A DNA stretch of 64,000 bases from Thiohalomonas denitrificans (GCF_016841685.1 NZ_JAENYR010000003.1:26375-90374), one strand, 5' to 3'. Positions 54,501 through 63,468 are shown, counted from the first letter of the stretch. The notes: generated from the letters alone by a model not told the origin. Program-made: numbers and translations.

Positions 54501-57500
54501 TGCGGTTGTATTATCGAGGCTGAAAATCAGGTGTTGGGCGAATCACTGCCGATTAACGGCACACCTTATACCCTGACTTACCGTTCGGATCGTACACCCG
54601 GCTACCGTGCCATGCGCACCGTCAAAATCCCGCTTAGCGGAGAAACGGTACCCAACTCTCTCGATCGCATTGCTGTATTCATTACGGTTGCCGGACAGCG
54701 GATTAATCAGGTTTTCAAACCGTTGCCGTATCAACAAACAACCGTAGTATGGAATGGCAGGGACGGTTATGGGCGTAAGGTTTTGGGCGGTGCAGAGATG
54801 AATATACGGGTGAGTTATATCTACAAAACCTCGTATGCAGCAGCCTTGGCTGGAGGTGGCGGCACTTTTGTCTTTGGAGAGCCTGGGGGCGGAGGCGTCC
54901 TTAACCCAAAGAGCCGTGAGATTGAACTCGTCTACTCGCAAGATTTCAGCGTTCCAGCAGCCTCCAGCATTGCCGGTGTGAACGGTCTGGGTTTCTGGTC
55001 GTTGAGTCCGCACCATACCCATTCAGTTACTGACGGGACGCTCTATCGCGGCGACGGCACACGTGCCGGCGCACCGAGCTTGCAGCTTAGGATTGCAGCC
55101 GTGGCGGGTGGTGGCGATCCCAAATCACCTGCTTCTTCCGCCCCTGCTACCGATGCCTGGCTACAGGCTCCATGGGGCGTCGCGGTAGCGCCGGACGGAA
55201 GTATCTACTTTTCCGAGACTTCCAGCAATATTGTCCGACGCGTAACACCTGATCGGCGTATTCACACAGTAACTACCGGTCCCCTGGCCGCACCCACCGG
55301 TGTAGCGCTAGGCCCCGACGGTAGCCTCTATATCGCTGACCTAAGAAACCACCGGATTCGTCGTGTGGGGCAGGATGGGAGAATCAGCACCGTGGCAGGC
55401 GGTAATTTTGGCGGTTACAGTGGTGATGGCGGACCGGCTGTATCGTCCAGTCTCCATTCCCCTCGTGGTGTCGCTGTTGGCGCTGACGGCACACTCTACA
55501 TTGCCGATACCGGCAACCGCCGTATCCGCAAGGTAACCCCTAACGGCATTATCACCACCGTGGCGGGTACCAGCTATAGCATCCCGTATAACGGTGCGCC
55601 CACCTACAATGGCGATGGCGGTGCCGCCAAGGAGGCGTGGCTAAGCATGCCGACTGATGTTGCCGTTGGTCCCGGTGGCAGTATTTATTTTTCGGATAGT
55701 GGAAATTATCGTATCCGGCGGGTGGGCGTGGATGGCACTATCAGCACCGTTGCCGGTAATGGTCAGGAAGGTTACACAGGCTATAGTGGCGACGGCATAG
55801 CTGCGACAGAGGCACCTTTGTTTGTGCCGCGCGGCCTGACCATCGATGCCGACGGCAGTGTTTATTTCACGGAATATACCGACGACTATCTATGGGCGCA
55901 GGCGAGCGTTTACGGCAACCGCGTGCGGCGCGTCGGACCGGATGGCATAATCAATACGATTGCCGGTAACGGTATATCGTTGACCAATCTCAATCTAAGC
56001 AGAAACACGCCTTTTGAGGACGACGGCAAGACTGCGGTGGATGTCTCTTTAGATTCACCAAAGGGGGTCGCGATTGGTCCCGACGGCGGGATCTATATCG
56101 CGGCGTCAGGTAACGGCCGTATCCTGAAAATCAGTTCAGAGGCGACAGCCATTGAGGGTGGGCGTTATCTTGTGCCCTCCCAGGCTGGCAGTGAATATTA
56201 CTTGCTCGATATCCTTGGCCGCCACTATGAAACAATAGATAGCATTACCGGTGCTGTACTTCAGACTTTCAGTTATAACAAAAAAAGTCGGTTGATCGGT
56301 ATCAAAGACAGTAATGAGAACACCACGGAAATAGAATACGACAGCTCCAGTGAACCGGTGGCGATAGTTGCCCCTAACGGTCAGCGTACCGAGCTGACTC
56401 TCGATGAACATGGTTACCTTGCCGCAGTAAGTGATCCGGCAGGTGAATCGCATAGCATGAGCTACACTGCGGGTGGTTTGCTGACCTCGATGACAAAGCC
56501 CTCTGGAGCTCAATCCATCTATGACTACGATCAGGTTGGACGCCTAATAAGAGATGAGGACCCGGTCGACGGCGGCTGGTCGCTCGTCCGTACAGAGTCT
56601 GGAAAAAGCCTGGAAGTGAGCATGACCAGCGGTGAGGGACATACTTCAAGATACAGTGTAGAGCGCCTGAACGAAACGAAATTGCTGAGGGCTTCCCAGG
56701 GGACGGACGGGGCAAAATCCACTCGTAGTATTACCACATCGGCTTCTGAAATCACGGAAGTGGCGACATCGGCCGATGGCACGGTGAGCACCCTGCGCAA
56801 GGCCCCGGACCCGCGCGTCGGAATGAGAGCCCCCTACTTGGACGCCGCGACCGTGAGCACTCCGGCTGGTCTGAAACAGACCATCTCGGCCACCCGCGAG
56901 GTGACGCTCTCGGATCCTGAAAATCTCCTGAGCCTTACCGAATGGTCCGAGAGCAGCACCGTCAACGGCCGCAACGCAACCACTGTATTCGATGCCGAAA
57001 ATCGCGTGTGGACCAAGACCAGCGCACAGGGCCGGACGAGCCTTGTGGAGGTAAACGTGCAGGGCCGCCCGGTGCTTGCCCAAACGGAAGGCCTGGCCGC
57101 CGTGAGCTACGAATACGATAGCCGCGGTCGCCTGAGGACCTTGACTGAAGACGGGGGCGACGGCCCCCGCACAGTGGCCCTAACCTACGACCCGCTCGGC
57201 AATCTTGAAACAGTCACTGACGCCCTTGAGCGGACCTCCCGTTTCGAGTACGACCTCGCAGGGCGTGTAACCAAACAGACCCTGCCGGACGGCCGGGAGA
57301 TTGGCTACCAGTACGACGCCAACGGCAATCTCACCGCCCTCACGCCGCCCGGACGCGAGGCCCACGTGTTTGCCTACACGCCCGTGGACCTGGAGGAGCA
57401 GTACACCCCGCCGGATCTTGAAGGTGTCGAAACGGTCACCCGGTACGCATATAACAAGGACAAGGACCTCACCCGCATCGACCGCCCCGATGGCAGCGCC

Positions 57501-59168
57501 GTTCAGCTCGGCTACAACGCAGGCGGCAAATTAACCTCCCTCACCTACCCGGAAGGGCGGCTCGACTATACCTATCACCCGGGCACCGGCCAGCTCTCCG
57601 CCATCACCCGCGCCGACGGCGGCAGGCTCGATTACACCTGGGACGGCTTCCTGCCCCTGGCCGAGACCAGCACCGGCGAGGTGAGTGGTACCGTCAGGCG
57701 CACTTGGGACAACAACTTCTGGCTCACCGGCCTGTCCGTCGACGGCAACCAGGTCACCTACGGCTACGACGACGACGGCCTGCTCACCAGGGCCGGCACG
57801 CTCAGCCTGAACCGCAATGCCCAAAACGGCCTGCTGAGCGCCACCGCAATAGATTCGATCGAGACCAGCCGGACCTGGAACACCTTCAGCGAACTCCAAA
57901 CCGAGACCGTCACCCTCGACGGCCAGCCGGTCATGACTGTCGAGTACACCCGCGACAAGCTCGGCCGCATCAGCGAAAAGCGGGAGACCACAGACGGCTC
58001 GACCACCACTTACGCCTACAGCTACGACACCGCCGGCCGCCTGGAGACGGTCAGGGAAAACGGCATCCTCACCGCCACCTACACCTATGACCAAAATGGC
58101 AACCGCCTGAGCAAGGCCACGCTGAACGGCACCGAAGAGGGCGCCTATGACGCCCAGGACAGGATGGTCTCGTATGCCGGGGCCAGCTACGAGTACACTG
58201 AAAATGGCGATCTCAAGGCCAAAACCGAAAATGGTGCTACGACCGGCTACACGTACGATGCTCTCGGCAACCTGCTGAACGTCACCTTCGATTCCCCTCT
58301 CCCCCCGGGAGAGGGTCAGGGTGAGGGGATCGAGCAAATAGGCTACGTCATCGACGGCAAGAACCGCCGTATTGGCAAGAAGGTCAACGGCCAACTCGTC
58401 CAGGGCTTCCTCTACCAGGACCAGCTCAACCCGATAGCCGAGCTGGATGGCGACGGCAACATCGACGCCCGCTTCGTCTACGGCAGCAAGTCGAATGTCC
58501 CGGACTATATGGAAAAGGACGGCGCCACCTACCGCATCGTTTCTGACCACCTCGGCAGCCCACGTCTTGTCATCGACACCGCCTCTGGAGACGTTGCGCA
58601 GCGGATGGCGTACGATGAATTCGGGAATGTTGTCGAGGACACCAATCCCGGATTTCAGCCGTTTGGGTTTGCCGGGGGGATCTACGACCAGCATACCGGG
58701 CTCGTGCGATTTGGGGCGAGGGATTATGATTCGAAGGCTGGAAGGTGGACCAGCAAGGATCTTTTAGGTTTTTGGGGATCCCGTAGTAACCTGTATGGAT
58801 ATGTTCTAAACGATGCAATTAACTCAATTGATCCATTTGGTTTGATTGATTTCTACCAACCAACGCGGGGTGAGAATGCAGCTCTACCCCCAACCTCTAA
58901 CTGTGCAATAGTGGGCGACTGTCGTGAAAGGCTTGATAAATACATTGAAAAAATCAATGAACCTATCAATCAAAGACCGAAAAAAGATGAGTCGTCAGAC
59001 AAAAAGGCCAAGGGTAAAGTGCTCGATAAGCTAAAGAATTTACGGGACGAAATAACCAAGGACATGATTTGCGCAACAATGAATTCCCGTAGGTGTGACG
59101 GGGACTCGAGTCAGCCAATCTGGCCGCCTGAGTTGGAAGAGGAAAAAGTTGATAAGTGTGGGAATTGA
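51585..59168 (+). CDS. Giant exported RHS/YD-repeat protein with NHL and propeller repeats, C-terminal variable tip
   Basis: A 2,527-aa protein. Start ATG 51585 has GGAGG 5 bases upstream; a TTG 12 bases earlier is rejected. Order: signal peptide (1-28); WxA-type propeller blades such as GRLWAASHGRVTAWS (to ~320); three Ig-like repeats opening DTIAPEVTITAPVSG or similar (to ~600); a carboxypeptidase-regulatory-like fold (~650-740); a linker; NHL repeats such as GDGGPAVSSSLHSPRGVAVG (~1165-1515); YD repeats; and the RHS core ending FGARDYDSKAGRWTSKD and IDPFGL. The last ~105 residues after DPFGL are a distinct, Lys/Glu-rich tip with no fold I recognise, presumably the toxin. No PAAR or T6SS motif; export is probably Sec-dependent. 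A repeat is inserted in frame at 58294. Confidence 0.88.
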   Translation: MGSKRTLPWITTLALLSFGILSSAISGSFSSDSHVDAVWIGHTGGTLKIASADGELLFEIPNPDGIDSVAVDGESGRLWAASHGRVTAWSPYGEKLYSTLLPQGKRERSELLLAPDSRQKALWVARHDVLYWIDASGALEQVQSFRQPVTALALDENDGRLWVATRAELSIYETISSNLSSGIYKGKQPLQALAFAPSQGELWAADQRRLYRFDDQGRKTFELKLNGIIHIAADGEDGVWVADRKRVYRMDRSGLIRSDSAPFQGRTGTLIALDADRSDQTVWIASQSRIAQLSPDGAVVRELPLDAISSGRQMRALAVYADTIAPEVTITAPVSGAYLNENTPALAIEYSDVGVGVDPQTLQIEVDDSAVAVECDAQLETAACKIVEPLREGPISFAAKMDDRSGNTGISEPVAITIDTIPPEITVSAPKNGSYTNDPQLGLSGLLSEAAKLTVNGDPVSLQSDHSFSFTTELEEGANTFDILAIDYAGNRGEVRLDVILDTQPPQVVAVNSVTVEFEGDEAIVTGLAGSAEPGTTVTVTNTRTGESVTVTVGEDGSFTMAIAAEPGDVLEIRVVDRAGNSSDETRLDTGNDQPEPGPGFVPPDPATTAPPLSPTGPTSLAAATEFLYTGNNRIQFDVESGTIQDYRAAVLRGRVTDRNGEPLSGVTITVHDHPEFGWTGTRADGLFDLVVNGGGLLTVNYKKEGYLPVQRKIDTPWEDYTWLPDVVMIPLDTKVTTIDLTSPAPIQIAQGNVITDKDGSRQATLLFPQGVQAQMVLPDGTTQSLTTMNVRATEYTVGTEGPKTMPGALPPTSGYTYAVELSVDEAVAAGAKEVRFDRVVPFYVDNFLDFPTGEIVPVGWYDYDKAAWIPSQNGRVIKILSINNGLAEIDIEGSGDPATTASLAALGITNAERTRLAELYSPGHSLWRSPIRHFTPYDCNWGYWVPDDAVPPDNEPPKTKDDNKLDDPNISCGCIIEAENQVLGESLPINGTPYTLTYRSDRTPGYRAMRTVKIPLSGETVPNSLDRIAVFITVAGQRINQVFKPLPYQQTTVVWNGRDGYGRKVLGGAEMNIRVSYIYKTSYAAALAGGGGTFVFGEPGGGGVLNPKSREIELVYSQDFSVPAASSIAGVNGLGFWSLSPHHTHSVTDGTLYRGDGTRAGAPSLQLRIAAVAGGGDPKSPASSAPATDAWLQAPWGVAVAPDGSIYFSETSSNIVRRVTPDRRIHTVTTGPLAAPTGVALGPDGSLYIADLRNHRIRRVGQDGRISTVAGGNFGGYSGDGGPAVSSSLHSPRGVAVGADGTLYIADTGNRRIRKVTPNGIITTVAGTSYSIPYNGAPTYNGDGGAAKEAWLSMPTDVAVGPGGSIYFSDSGNYRIRRVGVDGTISTVAGNGQEGYTGYSGDGIAATEAPLFVPRGLTIDADGSVYFTEYTDDYLWAQASVYGNRVRRVGPDGIINTIAGNGISLTNLNLSRNTPFEDDGKTAVDVSLDSPKGVAIGPDGGIYIAASGNGRILKISSEATAIEGGRYLVPSQAGSEYYLLDILGRHYETIDSITGAVLQTFSYNKKSRLIGIKDSNENTTEIEYDSSSEPVAIVAPNGQRTELTLDEHGYLAAVSDPAGESHSMSYTAGGLLTSMTKPSGAQSIYDYDQVGRLIRDEDPVDGGWSLVRTESGKSLEVSMTSGEGHTSRYSVERLNETKLLRASQGTDGAKSTRSITTSASEITEVATSADGTVSTLRKAPDPRVGMRAPYLDAATVSTPAGLKQTISATREVTLSDPENLLSLTEWSESSTVNGRNATTVFDAENRVWTKTSAQGRTSLVEVNVQGRPVLAQTEGLAAVSYEYDSRGRLRTLTEDGGDGPRTVALTYDPLGNLETVTDALERTSRFEYDLAGRVTKQTLPDGREIGYQYDANGNLTALTPPGREAHVFAYTPVDLEEQYTPPDLEGVETVTRYAYNKDKDLTRIDRPDGSAVQLGYNAGGKLTSLTYPEGRLDYTYHPGTGQLSAITRADGGRLDYTWDGFLPLAETSTGEVSGTVRRTWDNNFWLTGLSVDGNQVTYGYDDDGLLTRAGTLSLNRNAQNGLLSATAIDSIETSRTWNTFSELQTETVTLDGQPVMTVEYTRDKLGRISEKRETTDGSTTTYAYSYDTAGRLETVRENGILTATYTYDQNGNRLSKATLNGTEEGAYDAQDRMVSYAGASYEYTENGDLKAKTENGATTGYTYDALGNLLNVTFDSPLPPGEGQGEGIEQIGYVIDGKNRRIGKKVNGQLVQGFLYQDQLNPIAELDGDGNIDARFVYGSKSNVPDYMEKDGATYRIVSDHLGSPRLVIDTASGDVAQRMAYDEFGNVVEDTNPGFQPFGFAGGIYDQHTGLVRFGARDYDSKAGRWTSKDLLGFWGSRSNLYGYVLNDAINSIDPFGLIDFYQPTRGENAALPPTSNCAIVGDCRERLDKYIEKINEPINQRPKKDESSDKKAKGKVLDKLKNLRDEITKDMICATMNSRRCDGDSSQPIWPPELEEEKVDKCGN
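58294..58328. repeat. CCCCTCTCCC...GGGAGAGGG dispersed palindrome inside the RHS coding sequence
   Basis: CCCCTCTCCC and GGGAGAGGG arms followed by TCAGGGTGAGGGG. This type of palindrome is normally intergenic. Here it is translated as SPLPPGEGQGEG and replaces the LPGD segment present at the same place in RHS modules 2 and 3. The frame is kept. Confidence 0.85.
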
Positions 59169-59191
59169 GACGTGACTTGAGGGTTTTGTAA

Positions 59192-59668
59192 ATGTTTAGA
59201 TATTTTTGGCCTTTATTACTCTCTATCGTGGCTATTTCAGTTCATGCTGAAGAATCCGTTAACTTGATCGGTGAGTGGGAGCAGTTTGAAGCTGGGTGGG
59301 AAAATAAATATACATACTTTCGTCTGGATGCTGATTCAAGCGGAGTTTTTGCGACTGTCAGAGGGAACGGTGAGCCGAATATAGATAAGTTTAATAAAGG
59401 CCAAGTAAGTAAGGAAAACGGTATTTTCAAAATTAAATTTGACCAAGGAGATATGAGAGCAATACTGATGCTGTCGGGTTTCAGGCCTAAGCACGAAACT
59501 AAACCAGGATTGCTAACTGGTGCATTGTACATGTTCGAGAAAAAAAACAGTGGATTTGAACTTTTTAATACAGTTTTTGTTCGCTTAGTAGAAATTGACG
59601 AGCATTCATTTGTGACTAGAATAAACAAACTGCACGGTCAGCTTGAAGGCCGGTACTCACGGCCTTGA
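59192..59668 (+). CDS. Putative immunity protein for RHS tip 1 (exported, 158 aa)
   Basis: Starts 23 bases after the RHS stop. It has a signal peptide (FRYFWPLLLSIVAISVHA), then a beta-rich periplasmic domain (residues 20-150) starting VNLIGEWEQFEAGWENKYTY. The DNA is much more AT-rich than the surroundings, as is usual for imported tip/immunity genes. Export suggests that it protects in the periplasm. The final ~8 codons (from about 59645) run into a scrap of RHS core sequence, so the natural C-terminus has probably been lost or replaced. No family recognised. Confidence 0.65.
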   Translation: MFRYFWPLLLSIVAISVHAEESVNLIGEWEQFEAGWENKYTYFRLDADSSGVFATVRGNGEPNIDKFNKGQVSKENGIFKIKFDQGDMRAILMLSGFRPKHETKPGLLTGALYMFEKKNSGFELFNTVFVRLVEIDEHSFVTRINKLHGQLEGRYSRP

Positions 59669-59735
59669 CTGTGACGCCCAAAACTACACCTGCTGACCGG
59701 CACCCTGCTTGAATCGGTTGAGACCGACCGGACCC
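59648..59735 (+). pseudogene. 88-base scrap of RHS core
   Basis: GCCGGTACTCACGGCCTTGA and CGCCCAAAACTACACCTGCT align with the RHS core segment encoding AGTLSLNRNAQNGLL at 57793-57834 of the main gene. It continues to GTTGAGACCGACCGGACCC (ETxRT). It is interrupted by a frame slip and stops where the intron-like sequence begins. It marks a junction between two cassettes. Confidence 0.65.
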
Positions 59736-59737
59736 AG

Positions 59738-60075
59738 AATAAATGGGGTTTGCGCCAAGCAAGCCTGTAGAAGGAGGAAGTCGACGAAATGACTTCATAG
59801 GCGGAAACCTTCTTTAGCCCAGCGGGTGCGAATCCCGCATGGCAGAGCCTAACCAGCAGCCATAAGCGAGTCTTGCGTCGGGTCGGGGCAACCCACACGG
59901 CGAAGCGTAGACAGCGAGCCTGAAAGACGTGCTATTGAACTTCGAAATTCACATCGCAAGCGCCTTTGCTTTACCCCAGGTGGGGGCCGCGTTGGCGTGA
60001 CGTATCGGTGAGCCACGGACAAGTCTGCCGGAGTCGCTGGAACATGCCCAAACAGGCAAGAGGGTTTAAAAAAGG
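59738..60075 (+). mobile_element. Group II intron-like 5' fragment, copy 1 (longest)
   Basis: About 340 bases beginning AATAAATGGGG-TTTGCGCC. It includes GCAAGCCTGTAGAAGGAGGA, a GAAGTC/GACTTC hairpin, GCGGAAACCTTCTTT, AACCAGCAGCCATAAGCGAG and ATTGAACTTCGAAATTCACA. I read this as ribozyme domain I and following parts of a bacterial group II intron, from memory of such sequences. No maturase ORF and no domain V/VI are present. Parts of the same sequence recur at 61981 and 63524. Confidence 0.5.
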
Positions 60076-60098
60076 GGTCGCAGTAAAATATCACCGCA

Positions 60099-61611
60099 GC
60101 CGCCTCAATTACATCTGGGACGGCTTCCCGCCGCTGATCGAAACCGCGACCGGCGAAGTGAGTGGGACTATCGCCCGGCCCTACGACAACAACTTCTGGC
60201 TCAACAGCCTGTCCGTTAACGGCACATCGGTAACGTTCGGTTACGACAACGACGGCCTGCTCACCCGCGCCGGTAGCCTCAGCCTGAGCCGCGACGCCGC
60301 AAACGGCCTGCTGCCCGGCACCGCCCTCGGGCCGGTGGAGACCGAACAGACCCACAATGCCTTCGGCGAACTCGAAACCGAGACCGTCATCGTCGGCGGT
60401 GAACCAGTCCTGACAACCACCTACACCCGCGACAAACTCGGCCGCATCACCGAAAAGCGGGAGACCACAGGCGGCACGACCAAGACCTACGCCTACGGCT
60501 ACGACACCACCGGCCGTCTGGAAACCGTAAAAACCAACGGCCTCACGACCGCCACCTACACCTACGACGAAAACGGAAACCGCCTCAGGAAGACCACCCC
60601 TAACCGCATGGAGGAGGAACCTATGACGCCCAGGACCGGATGGTCTCGTATGCCGGAGCCAGCTATGAATACACTGAAAACGGTGAACTTAAAACCAAAA
60701 CAGAAAACGGTGCTACGACCGGCTACACGTACGACGCCCTCGGCAACCTGCTCCAGGTAAACCTGCCGGGCGATATGACTATCGAGTACCTCATCGATGG
60801 CAAAAACCGCCGGATCGGCAAAAAGGTCAACGGCCAACTCGTCCAAGGTCCTCTACCAGGACCAGCTCAACCCGATAGCCGAGCTGGACGGCGACGGGAA
60901 CATCGAGGCCCGCTTCGTCTACGGCAGTAAGGCCAATGTGCCCGACTACATGGAGAAGGGCGGCACCACCTACCGCATCGTCTCTGACCACCTCGGCAGC
61001 CCACGGCTTGTCATCGACACCGCCACCGGAGAAGTTGTGCAGCGGATGGCGTACGGTGAGTTTGGGAATGTACTCGAGGACACCAATCCTGGGTTTCAGC
61101 CGTTTGGGTTTGCTGGGGGGATTTACGATCAGCACACCGGGCTCGTGCGGTTTGGGGCTAGGGATTACGATCTGAAGGCAGGCCGATGGACAGTTAAAGA
61201 CCTGATTCGTTTTGAGGGTGGAGATACTGTGCTATATGGCTACCTGAATGGCGATCCTCTAAATCGCATCGACAGCGACGGTTTTGGTCCTGTACTCGGT
61301 GGAGCCTGTATGGCAGGAGACGCGGCTTATCAGACCTATTCGTTCAGAGAAACGATGAAGAGCTTAACCGAATCAACTGATTTGATAAGAGATCAATTGA
61401 ATAGAATCGATGATGAGATATCGAATTGCCCGAATGGTGATACCAAAAGATTGGTGAATTGCTTGAGCTGAGAGACCAGACATCGATTTACTTGGCTGAA
61501 GCAATGCTGGAAAATCAAAGCATAAAAGGTTCTGAATCTCTTAAAGCAATTGGCCAAGGGATGGCTGCTGGTGGAGTTTGTGGAATATTGTGGGCGATAC
61601 CACCCTATTGA
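60099..61611 (+). pseudogene. Displaced RHS core with tip 2 (cassette 2), frameshifted
   Basis: Homologous to the last ~380 codons of the RHS core, starting at LNYIWDGFPPLIETATGEVS without any N-terminus or signal. One base is missing near 60607-60620 and two near 60845-60855; the two losses together restore the frame. The core ends [20 protein letters not shown] and IDSDGFG. Tip 2 (from about 61275) reads [20 protein letters not shown] and on. A further slip at the A-run 61445-61448 switches to a frame that continues [15 protein letters not shown] and ends GVCGILWAIPPY at 61611, 6 bases before the next gene. The glycine-rich hydrophobic end hints at a membrane-acting toxin. Confidence 0.75.
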
Positions 61612-61617
61612 GCCAAT

Positions 61618-61983
61618 ATGAATAGAGTATCTACAGTTCTGTTTTTTGGATTATTAATAAGTATTGTCGGCGTATTGTACACTGGGCAAATTTACTTTTT
61701 TGCGAAATGGGAGCGAGATATTTTTGAAAATTTGAGTCCGGAAAGGGACCCGACATTGGACAAGATTCCAATTCTTCTTGGAGATGTTGAGCAAAGGGAT
61801 GTGATCAGTGATATTATCAGTGGGTTTTATGAGAGGGAATCGATTACGCACGATATACTTACTGAGCAGAACGAAAATGTGAAAATGGATGCTCTTTTTC
61901 TGATGGCTTTTTGGGTATTAAATTTTGGTCTTTATGCGTCTTTATTGCTGAAGCTAAGACATGGGTGGCGCCTGAATAAATAA
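61618..61983 (+). CDS. Putative immunity protein for tip 2 (two-helix membrane protein, 121 aa)
   Basis: ATG 61618 starts 6 bases after the (frame-corrected) end of tip 2. Two membrane helices are predicted: STVLFFGLLISIVGVLYTG (residues 5-23) and ALFLMAFWVLNFGLYASLL (residues ~91-109). The ~65-residue loop between them is acidic (DIFENLSPERDPTLDKIPIL). An inner-membrane immunity protein fits a toxin acting on the membrane. AT-rich DNA. The stop codon lies within the start of intron-like fragment 2. No known family. Confidence 0.6.
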   Translation: MNRVSTVLFFGLLISIVGVLYTGQIYFFAKWERDIFENLSPERDPTLDKIPILLGDVEQRDVISDIISGFYERESITHDILTEQNENVKMDALFLMAFWVLNFGLYASLLLKLRHGWRLNK

Positions 61984-62048
61984 ATGGGACTTGCGCCAAG
62001 CAAGCCTGTAGAAGGAGGAAGCCGACGAAATGACTTCATAGGCGGAAA
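61981..62048 (+). mobile_element. Group II intron-like 5' fragment, copy 2 (68 bases)
   Basis: TAAATGGGACTTGCGCCAAG to CTTCATAGGCGGAAA, matching the first ~70 bases of copy 1 with few differences (GCC for GTC in the small hairpin). It then breaks off and RHS core sequence starts within about 20 bases. Confidence 0.6.
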
Positions 62049-62886
62049 TTGCCAAAAAAGGAAACGGCGCTACGACCGGCTGCATTACGATGCTCTCGGC
62101 AACCTGCTTCAGGTAAACCTGCCGGGCGATATGACTATCGAGTACGTCATCGATGGCAAGAACCGGCGCATCGGCAAGAAGGTGAACGGCCAACTCGTCC
62201 AGGGCTTCCTCTACCAGGACCAGCTCAACCCGATAGCCGAGCTGGATGGCGACGGGAACATCAAGACTCGGTTCGTCTACGGCAGCAAGGCGAACGTTCC
62301 GGACTACATGGAGAAGGGCGGCAACACCTACCGCATCATCTCCGACCACCTGGGTAGCCTACGGCTTGTCATCGACATCGCCACGGGCGATGTCGCGCAG
62401 CGGATGGCGTACGATGAGTTCGGGAATGCTATTGAAAACACCAATCCCGGATTCCAGCCGTTTGGGTTTGCAGGCGGCCTCTACGACCAACACACCGGAC
62501 TCGTGCGGTTTGGGGCTAGAGATTATGATGCCGTATCGGGGCGGTGGACGGATAAGGATCCGATTCGGTTTGCTGGGGGTGACCCGAACATCTACACCTA
62601 TGTGGTAAACGAGCCCATAAATTTCATTGATCCAGAAGGGTTGCTTTTTACCGGTCTGCACGGATTGTCCCGAGGTATGACTACCCGCCAAGCTGCACAA
62701 GCAGGCTTGATGGGAACAAAGGCGGCAGTTACTGCGGGTGCTGCTACCGTGGTTGGTGGTGCCTCAATCTACCGGGGTGGCGCTTTCCTGTTAAAGTGCA
62801 CAACTAAAAAGGTGATCGATCCTGTTGTGGGCGCACTCATAAAAGGCTTAGATGACGCAGCGATGCCGGCTCCTCGTGCACCTTGA
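61984..62886 (+). CDS. Displaced RHS core with tip 3 (cassette 3), intact frame
   Basis: A 300-codon open frame from ATG 61984, which lies inside intron-like fragment 2. The first ~30 codons derive from intron-like sequence. RHS core starts at [15 protein letters not shown] and runs through [36 protein letters not shown] to FIDPEGL. Tip 3 (about 80 residues) begins [20 protein letters not shown] and is Ala/Gly-rich ([20 protein letters not shown]). No signal peptide or ribosome-binding site, so it is probably a silent donor cassette for the main gene rather than an expressed protein. Confidence 0.65.
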   Translation: MGLAPSKPVEGGSRRNDFIGGNCQKRKRRYDRLHYDALGNLLQVNLPGDMTIEYVIDGKNRRIGKKVNGQLVQGFLYQDQLNPIAELDGDGNIKTRFVYGSKANVPDYMEKGGNTYRIISDHLGSLRLVIDIATGDVAQRMAYDEFGNAIENTNPGFQPFGFAGGLYDQHTGLVRFGARDYDAVSGRWTDKDPIRFAGGDPNIYTYVVNEPINFIDPEGLLFTGLHGLSRGMTTRQAAQAGLMGTKAAVTAGAATVVGGASIYRGGAFLLKCTTKKVIDPVVGALIKGLDDAAMPAPRAP

Positions 62887-62889
62887 TGG

Positions 62890-63468
62890 TTGGATACAGT
62901 GAATAACTTGGAGAAAGAGCTTAAGGAAGCCGAAAGCTGCTACTCCCGTGGCGAGTATCGAAATGCGTACCAACGTTATTTATCTCTAGCCGAAGCGGAT
63001 CATGCAGAAAGTCAGGTGTTTATCGGATGGATGCTTTTGAACGGCATAGGCACAGCAAAAGCTCCTGACCGTGCATCGTATTGGTTCCGCCGGGGGGCAT
63101 CGCTCGGCTCCGCCCGTGGAGCTTTTTTCTATGGACGATATCTCACAAGCAAAGGTATGCACGAGGACGCTTTGGCGTGGTACAGGGTCGCGGCAACTCA
63201 ACAGGATATACCTAGCTTATTTCGCGTAGGTTATTCTCTCACCAGGGGTAAGGGAACAGCGGTTAACCTTGAAAAAGGTTACGAGTACTTGAATTCCGCT
63301 GCGAAGAAGGGCCACGTGTTCGCGTTGAGAGAAATTTCTTTACAGGACCTTAAGGGGGGGCGTGGATTGTTGGGTCGAGTGGGTGGGCCTTTTTTGTTTT
63401 TGTTTTCCATCCTGTTGGGTTTAATTGTGGCACTCAGAGACCGCTTCTCGGAGCGCTTGCTAGCCTGA
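62890..63468 (+). CDS. Putative immunity protein for tip 3: Sel1-like repeats plus C-terminal membrane helix
   Basis: A 192-aa protein starting at TTG 62890 (or GTG 62899), directly after the tip 3 stop. Residues 15-150 consist of Sel1-like repeats: AYQRYLSLAEADHAESQVFI, ASYWFRRGASLGSARGAFFY, DALAWYRVAATQQDIPSLFR and GYEYLNSAAKKGHVFALREI. A single membrane helix follows (PFLFLFSILLGLIVAL). Sel1-repeat proteins are common next to secreted toxins. Position is the only evidence for the immunity role. Confidence 0.65.
   Translation: MDTVNNLEKELKEAESCYSRGEYRNAYQRYLSLAEADHAESQVFIGWMLLNGIGTAKAPDRASYWFRRGASLGSARGAFFYGRYLTSKGMHEDALAWYRVAATQQDIPSLFRVGYSLTRGKGTAVNLEKGYEYLNSAAKKGHVFALREISLQDLKGGRGLLGRVGGPFLFLFSILLGLIVALRDRFSERLLA

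Noticed and set aside
57531..58694. Long minus-strand open frame (387 codons) opposite the RHS core, and similar ones at 52965-53936, 60562-60846 and 61954-62349
   Set aside because: They are mirror frames of YD repeats in GC-rich DNA. They have no ribosome-binding site and their products are low-complexity Val/Gly/Ala runs.
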